Shown here piece after piece: positions 6,389 to 13,644 of a DNA stretch of 39,729 bases. The stretch spans positions 1-39,729 of the forward strand of contig JAHRWT010000064.1 of the NCBI GenBank assembly GCA_019105045.1, in the 5' to 3' direction. Source of the stretch: Sterolibacterium sp. (GTDB lineage: Bacteria > Pseudomonadota > Gammaproteobacteria > Burkholderiales > Rhodocyclaceae). The notes under the pieces are model-generated. The model worked only from the letters and a program-made list of their open reading frames with translations. It was not told the origin of the DNA and did no database searches. A program made the translations under genes and the position numbers. Position 1 is the stretch's first letter; each line of letters begins with the position of its first letter.

Positions 6389-9388
6389 ATGGGTCGCAGT
6401 CCAGCCTGGGGCAGCGTGTCGGAAAGTCGTCGTCGTTTCTTGATCAAGGCCGGCATGGCCAGCGCGGCTGGTGCGGCACTCAGCATGTTCGGCTGTGGCC
6501 GGGCACCGCTGCAGCATTTTCAGGGCGCGACGGCTGGTCGTTTCGATCTCGGCCCGCGCAGCGTCGCCAAGCTCAACAACTGGCAGGATCTCTATCGCCA
6601 GCGCTGGACCTGGGACAAGGTGGTGAAAGGCTCGCACGGCTGGGCTAACTGCCGCTCGGCCTGCGAATGGGATTTGTATGTGAAGGACGGCATCGTCGTT
6701 CGCGAGGAACAATCCGCCACTTACGAGGCGTCCGAGCCGGGCATACCGGATTTCAACCCGCGCGGCTGCCAGAAAGGTGCTTGTTATACCGAAGTGATGT
6801 ATGGCCCTTCGCGTACCACCGTGCCGCTCAAGCGCGTCGGCCCGCGCGGTTCGGGCCAGTGGGAAAAAATCTCCTGGGAACAGGCGATCCAGGAAATCGC
6901 TGAAAAAACCGTTGATGCCGTGGAGGAATTCGGCACTGATACGGTCTTTCAGGATCTGGGCCCCAACTTCGATTTCGGCCCCAGCACGGCGGGACGCTTC
7001 AAGTTCATGTATCAGGCCGGCAGCCTGTTTGCCGACATGTGGGGCGAAATCGGCGATCTCAACTTCGGTGCCACCATGGCGCTGGGCGCTGCGCAGATCG
7101 GCGGCTCGTCGGATGACTGGTTCCTTTCCGATTATCTCGTCGTCTGGATGATGAATCCTTCGGTGACCCAGATTCCCGATGCCCATTTTCTTTACGAAGC
7201 GCGTTACAACGGCGCGGAACTGGTGGTCATCGATCCGCAGTACTCGGCCACCGCCATTCATGCTGACCAATGGCTGCCGATCGAAACCGGCACCGATGCG
7301 GCGCTGGGACTGGCCGTTGCCCGTCATCTGCTGGACGTGGGTGCCATCGACCTGCCTTTTCTGCAGGAACAGACCGATTTGCCGCTGCTGGTGCGCATCG
7401 ACAATGGTCGTTTTTTGCGTGAGGAAGACCTCAAGGAAGGTGGCCGCCCCGATCAGCTCTATATGTGGCATCCGGCCAACAATGCGCCGGTCGAGGCCCC
7501 CGGCTGCACGGGGAATACCACGCGCAAGCTGACGTTGGATTTCGCACCGCCGATCGATGGCCAATGGCCGCTCAAGCTGAAGGACGGCACGGAAGTGCTG
7601 GTTGCCCCGGTCGGTACCTTGCTCAAGGAACATCTGGAGCCGTGGACTTTTGAACACACGGCAGCGGTGACCAAGCTGCATATTGAGCAGATCAAGACGT
7701 TTGCCGAAGGCTGGGCCAGGGCCAAACGGCCCAAGGTGCTGTCGTCCTGGGGTTCAAATCGTTTCGTCCATTCCGACCTGATGAACCGCGCCAAGATACT
7801 CTGCCTGATGCTGAAAGGTTCGTTCGGCAAGAAAGGCTGCGGTTACGAAGCCACCGGCATCGTCGATATGGAAGGCTTCAACAACGCCATGCGCATGGAA
7901 AAGGAAGGCTTGCCCGGCCGCCTGGGGGCCTTGATGGGCATGATGACGCCGGGCGAGCTGTTTTCCAACGTGCTGGAAATCGTCCGCCAGCGCAAGACCG
8001 AAAGCGATTTCATCCTTGAGACGGAAATGAAATATCTCAAGGAAAAACTCTGCAGCAGTGACGTGGTGGAAACCAACTTCAAGTCGCCCGGCTACCGCGC
8101 AGCCATCGTCAAGGAACACGAAGGTATGCAGCCGCGCTCACTGGAAGCGTATTACCAGGACGCGCGCGAGAAAAACTGGTCGCAGGGCCTGCCGCGCAAG
8201 GCGCCGGTGAAGATTTATTTTTCCGGCGGCGCCAACATGCTCCGCCGCAGCAACCTGCCACAGTACCTGAAGGCTTTCATCTGGGACGACATGCATTGCA
8301 TCGTCGATATCAACCCCAAGTATTCCTATACAGGCACCCAGGCTGATTACATCCTGCCGGCGGCCGGCTGGTATGAGAAATCCGGCATCAAATACACCAT
8401 GTCCTACATTCCCTACCTGCATTACTGCGACGTGGCCGTGCCGCCGCTGGCGGAAAGCAAGGGCGAGTGGGAAATCTTCTGGCTGCTGACGCGCGCCATG
8501 GAAAACTACGCCAAGCAGAAGAATTTGCCGGTGCTCGATGGCTGCGGGCGCGGTGCGAATGACTTCAAGACCTTGCACCAGCGCTATACCAACCAGGGCG
8601 CACTGGGGCAGCACGATGACGACAAGGTGATGAAGGAAATCCTGCATGGCGATGCCACTGAAGGCATGACCATCGAAGGGCTGAAGCAGACCGGCATCGC
8701 CAAATTCACTTCCGCCGGCAAGCCGGTGGCGGCCGATGCCATCAACAATCCGGACTGGAAAGGCGAAGGCGTGATGACCACGCTGACCCGCTTCACCACC
8801 CACAAGGAGCCCTGGCCGACTTACAGCGGCCGCATCACCAGTTTCATCGATCACCCCTGGTTCATTGAATTCGGCGAACAGTTCCCGGTACACAAGGACA
8901 GCCCCAAGGCCGGCGGCGATTATCCTTTCTACTTCGTCAGCTGCCATGCCCGCTGGTCGATCCATTCGACCTGGCGCGATACGCCCATGATGCTGCGCCT
9001 GCAGCGCGGCGAGCCGCTGGTCTATCTGAATCCGCGCGATGCAGAACGCATCGGCGTGAAGGATTTCGAATATGTCGAGATTTTCAACAACTATGGCTCG
9101 ATCCGTATGCGTTTGAAAGTCACCGCCATGGTGCGGCCCAGCGTGGCTTACTATTACCACGCCTGGGAACCGCATCAATTCGCCAATCACGAATCCTTCA
9201 AGTTCCTCATTCCCGGCATCGTCAATCCGCTGTTGATGGCCGGCGGCTATGGCCAGATCAACCACGCCATGAACCGCTACCAGCCGGGCAGCGCGGTGCA
9301 GGATACGCGAGTCGGCATTCGTCCCTGGACGGGGCAGAAAACCGGCGTGCATCCGGTGGTCAAGGAAGCCGTTGCAGCAGATGCGTGA
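6389..9388 (+). CDS. Solitary molybdenum hydroxylase alpha subunit (steroid C25 dehydrogenase-type paralog)
   Basis: This 999-residue paralog of the alpha at 928-3933 is collinear with it and identical over long stretches. It has a Tat signal (SRRRF, residues 13-17), Fe-S ligands His83, Cys88, Cys92 and Cys127, and a likely Mo ligand Asp223. Residues around the Mo ligand differ from alpha 1 more than the rest does, which suggests a different substrate or position of attack. No beta, gamma or delta gene follows; a convergent unrelated gene starts 31 bases later. It probably borrows beta, gamma and delta from a sister operon. ORF integrity and intact cofactor ligands argue against a pseudogene. 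Cys36 follows the signal hydrophobic region, as Cys31 does in alpha 1. Confidence 0.88.
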   Translation: MGRSPAWGSVSESRRRFLIKAGMASAAGAALSMFGCGRAPLQHFQGATAGRFDLGPRSVAKLNNWQDLYRQRWTWDKVVKGSHGWANCRSACEWDLYVKDGIVVREEQSATYEASEPGIPDFNPRGCQKGACYTEVMYGPSRTTVPLKRVGPRGSGQWEKISWEQAIQEIAEKTVDAVEEFGTDTVFQDLGPNFDFGPSTAGRFKFMYQAGSLFADMWGEIGDLNFGATMALGAAQIGGSSDDWFLSDYLVVWMMNPSVTQIPDAHFLYEARYNGAELVVIDPQYSATAIHADQWLPIETGTDAALGLAVARHLLDVGAIDLPFLQEQTDLPLLVRIDNGRFLREEDLKEGGRPDQLYMWHPANNAPVEAPGCTGNTTRKLTLDFAPPIDGQWPLKLKDGTEVLVAPVGTLLKEHLEPWTFEHTAAVTKLHIEQIKTFAEGWARAKRPKVLSSWGSNRFVHSDLMNRAKILCLMLKGSFGKKGCGYEATGIVDMEGFNNAMRMEKEGLPGRLGALMGMMTPGELFSNVLEIVRQRKTESDFILETEMKYLKEKLCSSDVVETNFKSPGYRAAIVKEHEGMQPRSLEAYYQDAREKNWSQGLPRKAPVKIYFSGGANMLRRSNLPQYLKAFIWDDMHCIVDINPKYSYTGTQADYILPAAGWYEKSGIKYTMSYIPYLHYCDVAVPPLAESKGEWEIFWLLTRAMENYAKQKNLPVLDGCGRGANDFKTLHQRYTNQGALGQHDDDKVMKEILHGDATEGMTIEGLKQTGIAKFTSAGKPVAADAINNPDWKGEGVMTTLTRFTTHKEPWPTYSGRITSFIDHPWFIEFGEQFPVHKDSPKAGGDYPFYFVSCHARWSIHSTWRDTPMMLRLQRGEPLVYLNPRDAERIGVKDFEYVEIFNNYGSIRMRLKVTAMVRPSVAYYYHAWEPHQFANHESFKFLIPGIVNPLLMAGGYGQINHAMNRYQPGSAVQDTRVGIRPWTGQKTGVHPVVKEAVAADA

Positions 9389-9419
9389 ACGATTCGAACC
9401 AGGCTGCCACGCTGCCGGG

Positions 9420-10196
9420 TTACTGCTTCAAGTTGCTGATGCAGCGCGACAGGGACTCCTGGGGATTTTTGCCGTCAATGTTGCAGGTTCCCGGGCTGGC
9501 CGGCTGCGGGGCAGCGGGGATGGTTTCCTGGCGTGAGCCGGCGCGCGGTGGCGGTGCGGCGGCATCCATCTTGTCCGTAATGGCTGGGGCGCCGCTGCCC
9601 AGATTGCTGCGGGCGGGCTTGCTGGCAGGCAAGCGGGCTGGCGCGCTGGATCGAGCGGTACCGAATGTTGACAGCCGACTCAAGGCGAGCTGGGTTTCGA
9701 GCAACTCCTTGTGCGTATCGGCCAGTACCTTGCGCAGCTCAAGCAACGCGTCGCGATCGCGCTGCATGCGAAAGTTCTCTTTTTCGATTTCGATCAGGGC
9801 CATCTGCTGGTCTTCGATCCGCTCAGCCTGGCTGTCCAGCCGCGTGGCAAACAGCGGATAGGCCAGCCAGGCGCCGGCCAGCAGACCGATCGTCAGCATC
9901 AGCAGGGCAATGAAAAACGTGCGTGCCAGCGGTGGCGGATCGGCCGGTACGGTGACATAGACAACTTCCTTGATGATTTCACGGCTGTCGGCAACACTGT
10001 CGGCCTGTTCAGTGGAGAGGCTGTGCGCACCGCCCTCTGGCGAGAGGCCGACAATACGTCTGAGGTGATAGCGTAATTGCAACCAGCGGATACGCAATGC
10101 CGCGCCGCCGCGCTGAAAGAATGCGCCGACAGGATTGCTGCTGGCCGGTTGGGTTGCGATGGATTGCGTCTCTTCGGTGATGTTTTTTTCGCTCAT
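9420..10196 (-). CDS. Single-pass membrane protein with coiled coil, unknown function
   Basis: I do not recognise a family for this 258-residue protein. Residues 1-90 are polar and presumably cytoplasmic. Residues about 93-115 form one hydrophobic transmembrane segment. Residues about 118-178 are rich in E, Q, R and L in a heptad-like pattern and should form a coiled coil. The last 80 residues are rich in A, P and S and end with two cysteines. The layout recalls cell-envelope scaffolding or polar-localisation proteins, but that is only architecture. It is transcribed towards the end of the solitary alpha gene. Confidence 0.7.
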   Translation of the reverse strand: MSEKNITEETQSIATQPASSNPVGAFFQRGGAALRIRWLQLRYHLRRIVGLSPEGGAHSLSTEQADSVADSREIIKEVVYVTVPADPPPLARTFFIALLMLTIGLLAGAWLAYPLFATRLDSQAERIEDQQMALIEIEKENFRMQRDRDALLELRKVLADTHKELLETQLALSRLSTFGTARSSAPARLPASKPARSNLGSGAPAITDKMDAAAPPPRAGSRQETIPAAPQPASPGTCNIDGKNPQESLSRCISNLKQ

Positions 10197-10514
10197 CGAA
10201 TGGACCCTTTTCGTGGCAAAGGGTTACAGGTTGAATGGTCATGAGCGCAGGCGCAGACGCCCGCCGTTCAGCCAGGTACACCAGAGATTCCGTAAATCAG
10301 GCTCAAGCCCGGTGGCTCCGATTCTAACGAAATTGATGTGACAAGGCGTGCCGTCGGCACAGCGTTGGCCTTGTCCAGTGGGCAGCCACGATCGTATCGT
10401 CGCGCCGCGGCGTTGCCGCAGAGCGAAATGGCACCGGCACCGGCACCGTCAATGAAAAAGCCGCCAGAGAATCTCTGACGGCTTTCTGGTCGAACACTGA
10501 ACGATGGAAACGAA
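10197..10514. other. Intergenic stretch between the coiled-coil gene and rpsI
   Basis: This 318-base gap should contain the promoter of the minus-strand coiled-coil gene and, near 10454-10485, the terminator of rpsI. A short GGCACC tandem (three units, about 10430-10447) is present. I see no convincing coding sequence or RNA gene. Confidence 0.5.
10454..10485 (-). terminator. Rho-independent terminator of rplM-rpsI
   Basis: Read on the minus strand, arms AAGCCG-T-CAGAGA and TCTCTG-G-CGGCTT form a 12-bp stem with one mismatch and a 2-nt loop, followed by a T-run (A-run at 10455-10459 on the plus strand). It lies 30 bases after the rpsI stop. Confidence 0.85.
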
Positions 10515-10907
10515 TCAGCGCTTCGAGAATTGCTTGCGGCGACGGGCCTTGTGGAAGCCGACTTTCTTGCGTTCGACTTCGCGCGAGTCGCGCGTCACGA
10601 AACCCGCATTTGAAAGTGCGGGCTTCAGGGTTTCGTCGTAGTCAATCAGGGCGCGGGTGATGCCATGACGTACGGCACCCGCCTGACCGGATTCACCACC
10701 GCCGACCACATTCACCATGATGTCGAATGTTTCGGTGTGTTGCGTCAGTTCAAGCGGTTGACGGACGACCATGCGGCCGGTTTCGCGCGAGAAGAACTCA
10801 TCGACCGGCTTGTCATTGACGATGATCTTGCCGGAACCTTTTTTCAGGAAGACACGTGCAACCGCAGTCTTGCGGCGGCCGGTTCCGTAGTTGTAATTGA
10901 CTGCCAT
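10515..10907 (-). CDS. rpsI: 30S ribosomal protein S9
   Basis: This 130-residue protein is S9 of the small ribosomal subunit. The N-terminal [17 protein letters not shown], the central [15 protein letters not shown] and the basic C-terminal tail ending in [11 protein letters not shown] are hallmark sequences; the tail reaches the P-site tRNA. The ATG at 10905-10907 gives the standard length; a longer in-frame reading into the rplM spacer is not supported. It lies 20 bases after rplM in the usual rplM-rpsI operon and shares its promoter. Confidence 0.98.
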   Translation of the reverse strand: MAVNYNYGTGRRKTAVARVFLKKGSGKIIVNDKPVDEFFSRETGRMVVRQPLELTQHTETFDIMVNVVGGGESGQAGAVRHGITRALIDYDETLKPALSNAGFVTRDSREVERKKVGFHKARRRKQFSKR

Positions 10908-10927
10908 GGTTTTCCTTACCGTAACTT

Positions 10928-11356
10928 TTAGATGACCAGGGTTTTCGGTTGCTGCGCGGTATGCGGATGCTCGGTACCGGCGTAGCATTTCATTTTCTTG
11001 AGCATGGCGTAACCCAGCGGACCTTTTGGCAACATGCCCTTGACGGCCCGTTCCAGTGCGCGGCCCGGGTGGCGTTGCTGCAGCTTGGTGAAGCTGGTTT
11101 CACGGATGCCTCCCGGAAAACCGGTGTGGTGATAATACTTCTTGTCCAGTGCCTTGTTGCCGGTGACCTGCAGCTTGTCTACATTCACCACGACGATATA
11201 GTCGCCGGTATCGACGTGCGGCGTATATTCGGTCTTGTGCTTGCCGCGCAGGCGACGGGCGATTTCGGTTGCCAGACGACCCAGCACCTTGTCGGAAGCG
11301 TCGATGACGAACCAGTCGCGCTTGACTTCATGCGGCTTGGCAGAAAACGTTTTCAT
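10928..11356 (-). CDS. rplM: 50S ribosomal protein L13
   Basis: This 142-residue protein matches L13 in length and sequence: [15 protein letters not shown] at the start, then [26 protein letters not shown] and the [11 protein letters not shown] motif. It is an early-assembly protein of the large subunit. The ATG at 11354-11356 was chosen over an upstream in-frame start because it gives the standard N-terminus and length. It is the first gene of the operon with rpsI. In enterobacteria L13 represses its own operon; whether that holds here cannot be seen. Confidence 0.98.
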   Translation of the reverse strand: MKTFSAKPHEVKRDWFVIDASDKVLGRLATEIARRLRGKHKTEYTPHVDTGDYIVVVNVDKLQVTGNKALDKKYYHHTGFPGGIRETSFTKLQQRHPGRALERAVKGMLPKGPLGYAMLKKMKCYAGTEHPHTAQQPKTLVI

Positions 11357-11424
11357 AAAATCCTCGAATCCTTGAATTCCTCGTCGACACGCACAGGCGC
11401 GCAGACTCATTGCGGAAACCGCGC

Positions 11425-11454
11425 ATTATAAGCCGATCGATTTCCGGCTGTCAA
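11425..11454 (-). promoter_or_regulatory. rplM: Near-consensus sigma-70 promoter of rplM-rpsI
   Basis: On the minus strand TTGACA (11449-11454) and TATAAT (11425-11430) are both perfect and separated by 18 bases. Transcription would start near 11418, giving a leader of about 60 bases before rplM. Confidence 0.85.
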
Positions 11455-11479
11455 ACAGAATTCCACAACAGAATTCCAC
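11454..11479 (-). repeat. Two exact 13-bp tandem repeats against the rplM -35 box
   Basis: AACAGAATTCCAC occurs twice in direct tandem (11454-11466 and 11467-11479), and a degenerate third unit follows (GGAAGAATTTC). The block ends at the outer base of the -35 hexamer, where UP-elements or activators bind. An effect on ribosomal-protein transcription is inferred. Confidence 0.75.
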
Positions 11480-11591
11480 GGAAGAATTTCATGGCGAATT
11501 TGCCTGGGATGGCGCATCAGCCATCAGCGGACGGCGACTCGGGCTAGAATTTCCTCTTCTTCAATGTTCACTTCAAGAGCGGGCAAATATC

Positions 11592-12008
11592 ATGGAATGC
11601 AAAGTCAGCTGGCACGACGGCATGAGTTTCATTGCAGAGACCGGCAGCGGTCATCTGGTGGCGATGGACGGTTCGCCCGAAGCGGGTGGTCGCAACCTGG
11701 GGCCGCGACCGATGGAAATGTTGCTGGTCGGCGCAGGCGGCTGCACTTCCTTCGATGTGGTGATGATCCTCAAGCGGGGCCGCCAGGAGATCACCGACTG
11801 CCAGGTGCAGATCAGCGGGGAGCGCGCCACCACTGACCCCAAGGTCTTCACCAGAATCCACATGCACTTCGTGGTGAGCGGAAAAAATCTGAAGCCGGAG
11901 GCGGTCGAGCGGGCGATCAAGCTGTCTGCGGAAAAATACTGCTCGGCATCGATCATGCTGGGGGCAACAGCCGAAATCACGCACGACTGGGAAATCGTCG
12001 AGGTCTGA
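11592..12008 (+). CDS. OsmC/Ohr-family protein (YhfA-like)
   Basis: This 138-residue protein belongs to the OsmC/Ohr superfamily of thiol peroxidases. The two cysteines expected for peroxide reduction are Cys51 (VGAGGCTSFDVV) and Cys117 (AEKYCSAS). NLGPRPMEMLL before the first cysteine is typical of the YhfA branch, whose substrate is not established. It is a cytoplasmic dimer in known relatives. The gene stands alone, divergent from rplM and convergent with coq7. Confidence 0.88.
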   Translation: MECKVSWHDGMSFIAETGSGHLVAMDGSPEAGGRNLGPRPMEMLLVGAGGCTSFDVVMILKRGRQEITDCQVQISGERATTDPKVFTRIHMHFVVSGKNLKPEAVERAIKLSAEKYCSASIMLGATAEITHDWEIVEV

Positions 12009-12043
12009 CGTCGGCGCGGTGGCTGATCTGCGGCTGATAACGC

Positions 12044-12667
12044 TCAGAGGTAGTAGGCCACCGTCGTCATCACTTTCGAGGCCAGCCGCATAGCCTGCTT
12101 GATGGGTGCCGGCAGTTCGCTGGCGCCCAGACGCAGGGCGGTTTCGGCGTGGCTGGCTTCATCCCGTTGCATCTGTGCGAGGATGGCCCGGGAACGCTGG
12201 TCTGCAGCGGGCAGGCGTGCCTGGTGATTTTCCAGGTGGGCGCCGACCTGACGTTCGGTTTCGGCAAGAAAGCCCAGATTCCAGGCATCACCAAACTTGC
12301 CGGCCAGCACGCCCATGCTCAACGCGCCGGCATACCAGAGCGGGTTGAGCAGACTCTTGCGACCGCCCAGTTCCGCGATGCGGCGCTCGGTCCAGGCGAG
12401 GTGCTCGGTTTCCTCGTGGCCGGCCTGTTCCAGTGCCTGCTTGATCGAGGCATCGCGCGAAGTCAGCGCCTGCCCCTGATACAGCGCCTGGGCACAGACT
12501 TCGCCACAATGATTGACGCGCATCAGAGCTGCCGCATGGGCGCGGGCCGCAGCATCCAGCTCGGCTTCGGGCTGATCCACCCCGGGTACGGGACGCGTCG
12601 TCGGCGCCGGTGCAAAGACGGTGCGCAGGGCCTTGTCGAATTCGATGATCAGCGCATCGGGTGTCAT
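12044..12667 (-). CDS. coq7: Coq7-type demethoxyubiquinone hydroxylase
   Basis: This 207-residue di-iron protein catalyses the last hydroxylation of ubiquinone synthesis. Candidate metal ligands are Glu56 (NHCGEV), Glu86 and His89 (HEETEH), Glu138 (AETERQ), Glu170 and His173 (RDEASHAE), the two-EXXH-repeat pattern of the family. The C-terminal part should lie on the inner membrane. It overlaps the rppH stop by four bases (ATGA), so the two are probably translationally coupled. Ubiquinone fits respiratory growth with oxygen or nitrate. Confidence 0.95.
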   Translation of the reverse strand: MTPDALIIEFDKALRTVFAPAPTTRPVPGVDQPEAELDAAARAHAAALMRVNHCGEVCAQALYQGQALTSRDASIKQALEQAGHEETEHLAWTERRIAELGGRKSLLNPLWYAGALSMGVLAGKFGDAWNLGFLAETERQVGAHLENHQARLPAADQRSRAILAQMQRDEASHAETALRLGASELPAPIKQAMRLASKVMTTVAYYL

Positions 12668-13206
12668 GAACGCTGCTCTGATGCGGATGTTTCAACCAGT
12701 GGTTGTGGCCAGCGTGGCATGCGATCGGCAGGGCGGGAAAACAGGTGACGCGCCAGTTCGGTCAGCGCGGCTTCATAGACGTCGCGCTTGAATTCGATCA
12801 CGGTATCCAGCGGAATCCAGTAACTGTGCCAGCGCCAGGCATCGAATTCGGGACGCTCACTGGCGCGCAGGCAGACATCGCTGTCGCGGCCAATCAGACG
12901 CAACAGATACCAGATCTGCTTTTGTCCGCGATAAGTATTGCGCCATTCGCGCCGCACCCAGTGACGAGGCACGTCGTAGCGCAACCAATCGCGCGTGCGG
13001 CCAAGGATGGCGACATGTTCCGGTCGCAACCCGACTTCCTCGTGGAGTTCGCGATACATCGCCTGCTCGGGCGTTTCGCCCTTGTTGATGCCCCCTTGCG
13101 GGAATTGCCAGGAATGTTCGCGGACGCGCTTGCCCCAGAAGACCTCGTTGTGGTTATTGACCAGCACTATGCCGACGTTCGGGCGATAGCCTTCACGATC
13201 AAGCAT
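12664..13206 (-). CDS. rppH: RNA pyrophosphohydrolase, Nudix family
   Basis: This 180-residue protein removes pyrophosphate from the 5' end of triphosphorylated mRNA and so starts RNA decay. The Nudix box runs from Gly38 to Leu60 with all key positions (G38-x5-E44-x7-R52-E-L-x-E56-E57-x-G59). The N-terminal [15 protein letters not shown] and the WQFPQGG motif are those of RppH. The gene overlaps coq7 by four bases. Confidence 0.95.
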   Translation of the reverse strand: MLDREGYRPNVGIVLVNNHNEVFWGKRVREHSWQFPQGGINKGETPEQAMYRELHEEVGLRPEHVAILGRTRDWLRYDVPRHWVRREWRNTYRGQKQIWYLLRLIGRDSDVCLRASERPEFDAWRWHSYWIPLDTVIEFKRDVYEAALTELARHLFSRPADRMPRWPQPLVETSASEQRS

Positions 13207-13644
13207 GATGAACCTTCAATCTGAAATTTATCTGCCGTTATTTTTTCATAGATTGCGCACGAATAGAAGCCACGATCACCGTCATGCGCCGCGCCAGCAC
13301 ATTGTTCAATGACAGGAGGCAACGCAGGCAGCCATGAACAGATTAAAGTATTGGGCCTGATCGCCGATATTCCAGAGACGACCAGAACCTGCAATGCCCA
13401 GTTGGCCGCTTGCACGTCTCTTCAGTTTCGCGGTTTCGTCAAATTTTCTATCTACAAGCGGTATCTCATGGGTGAGATCGTGACGTTTTCGATTGCACAT
13501 TTTTCGGGCAGCCTGACGAAGCTGTTCTTTGTTGCCGGCTGCAAGCACGCTGTTCCGATGTGCTCGGCGCGTCTTGCCGGACAGTCCGAAAAACGCACAT
13601 TCAAGTGTACCCAACGATAGTTTACTGGTTGAAAGGATACGACC
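13207..13644. other. 438-base stretch without a confident gene
   Basis: This gap separates divergent rppH and the carbonic anhydrase gene and looks somewhat A+T richer than its neighbours. An open frame at 13309-13620 (+) could encode 103 residues but has no recognisable domain or family motif, and I do not accept it as a gene. The ribosome-binding site AAAGGA for the next gene lies at 13631-13636. Promoters for both flanking genes must be here, but I cannot assign hexamers. Confidence 0.5.

Noticed and set aside
6224-7681. 485-codon minus-strand frame over the solitary alpha gene
   Set aside because: It is antisense to well-supported coding sequence and shows no recognisable protein; a similar shadow occurs over the first alpha.
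6389-9388. Solitary alpha as a pseudogene
   Set aside because: The frame is open for 999 codons, the Tat signal and all Fe-S and Mo ligand positions are intact, and it has its own operator-like site.
9385-9861. 158-codon plus-strand frame at the end of the solitary alpha
   Set aside because: It is antisense to the coiled-coil membrane protein, which has a coherent architecture; the frame has none.
13309-13620. 103-codon plus-strand frame before the carbonic anhydrase gene
   Set aside because: It has an ATG but no domain and no convincing initiation region. Kept as non-coding for lack of evidence, though a small lineage-specific gene is not excluded.
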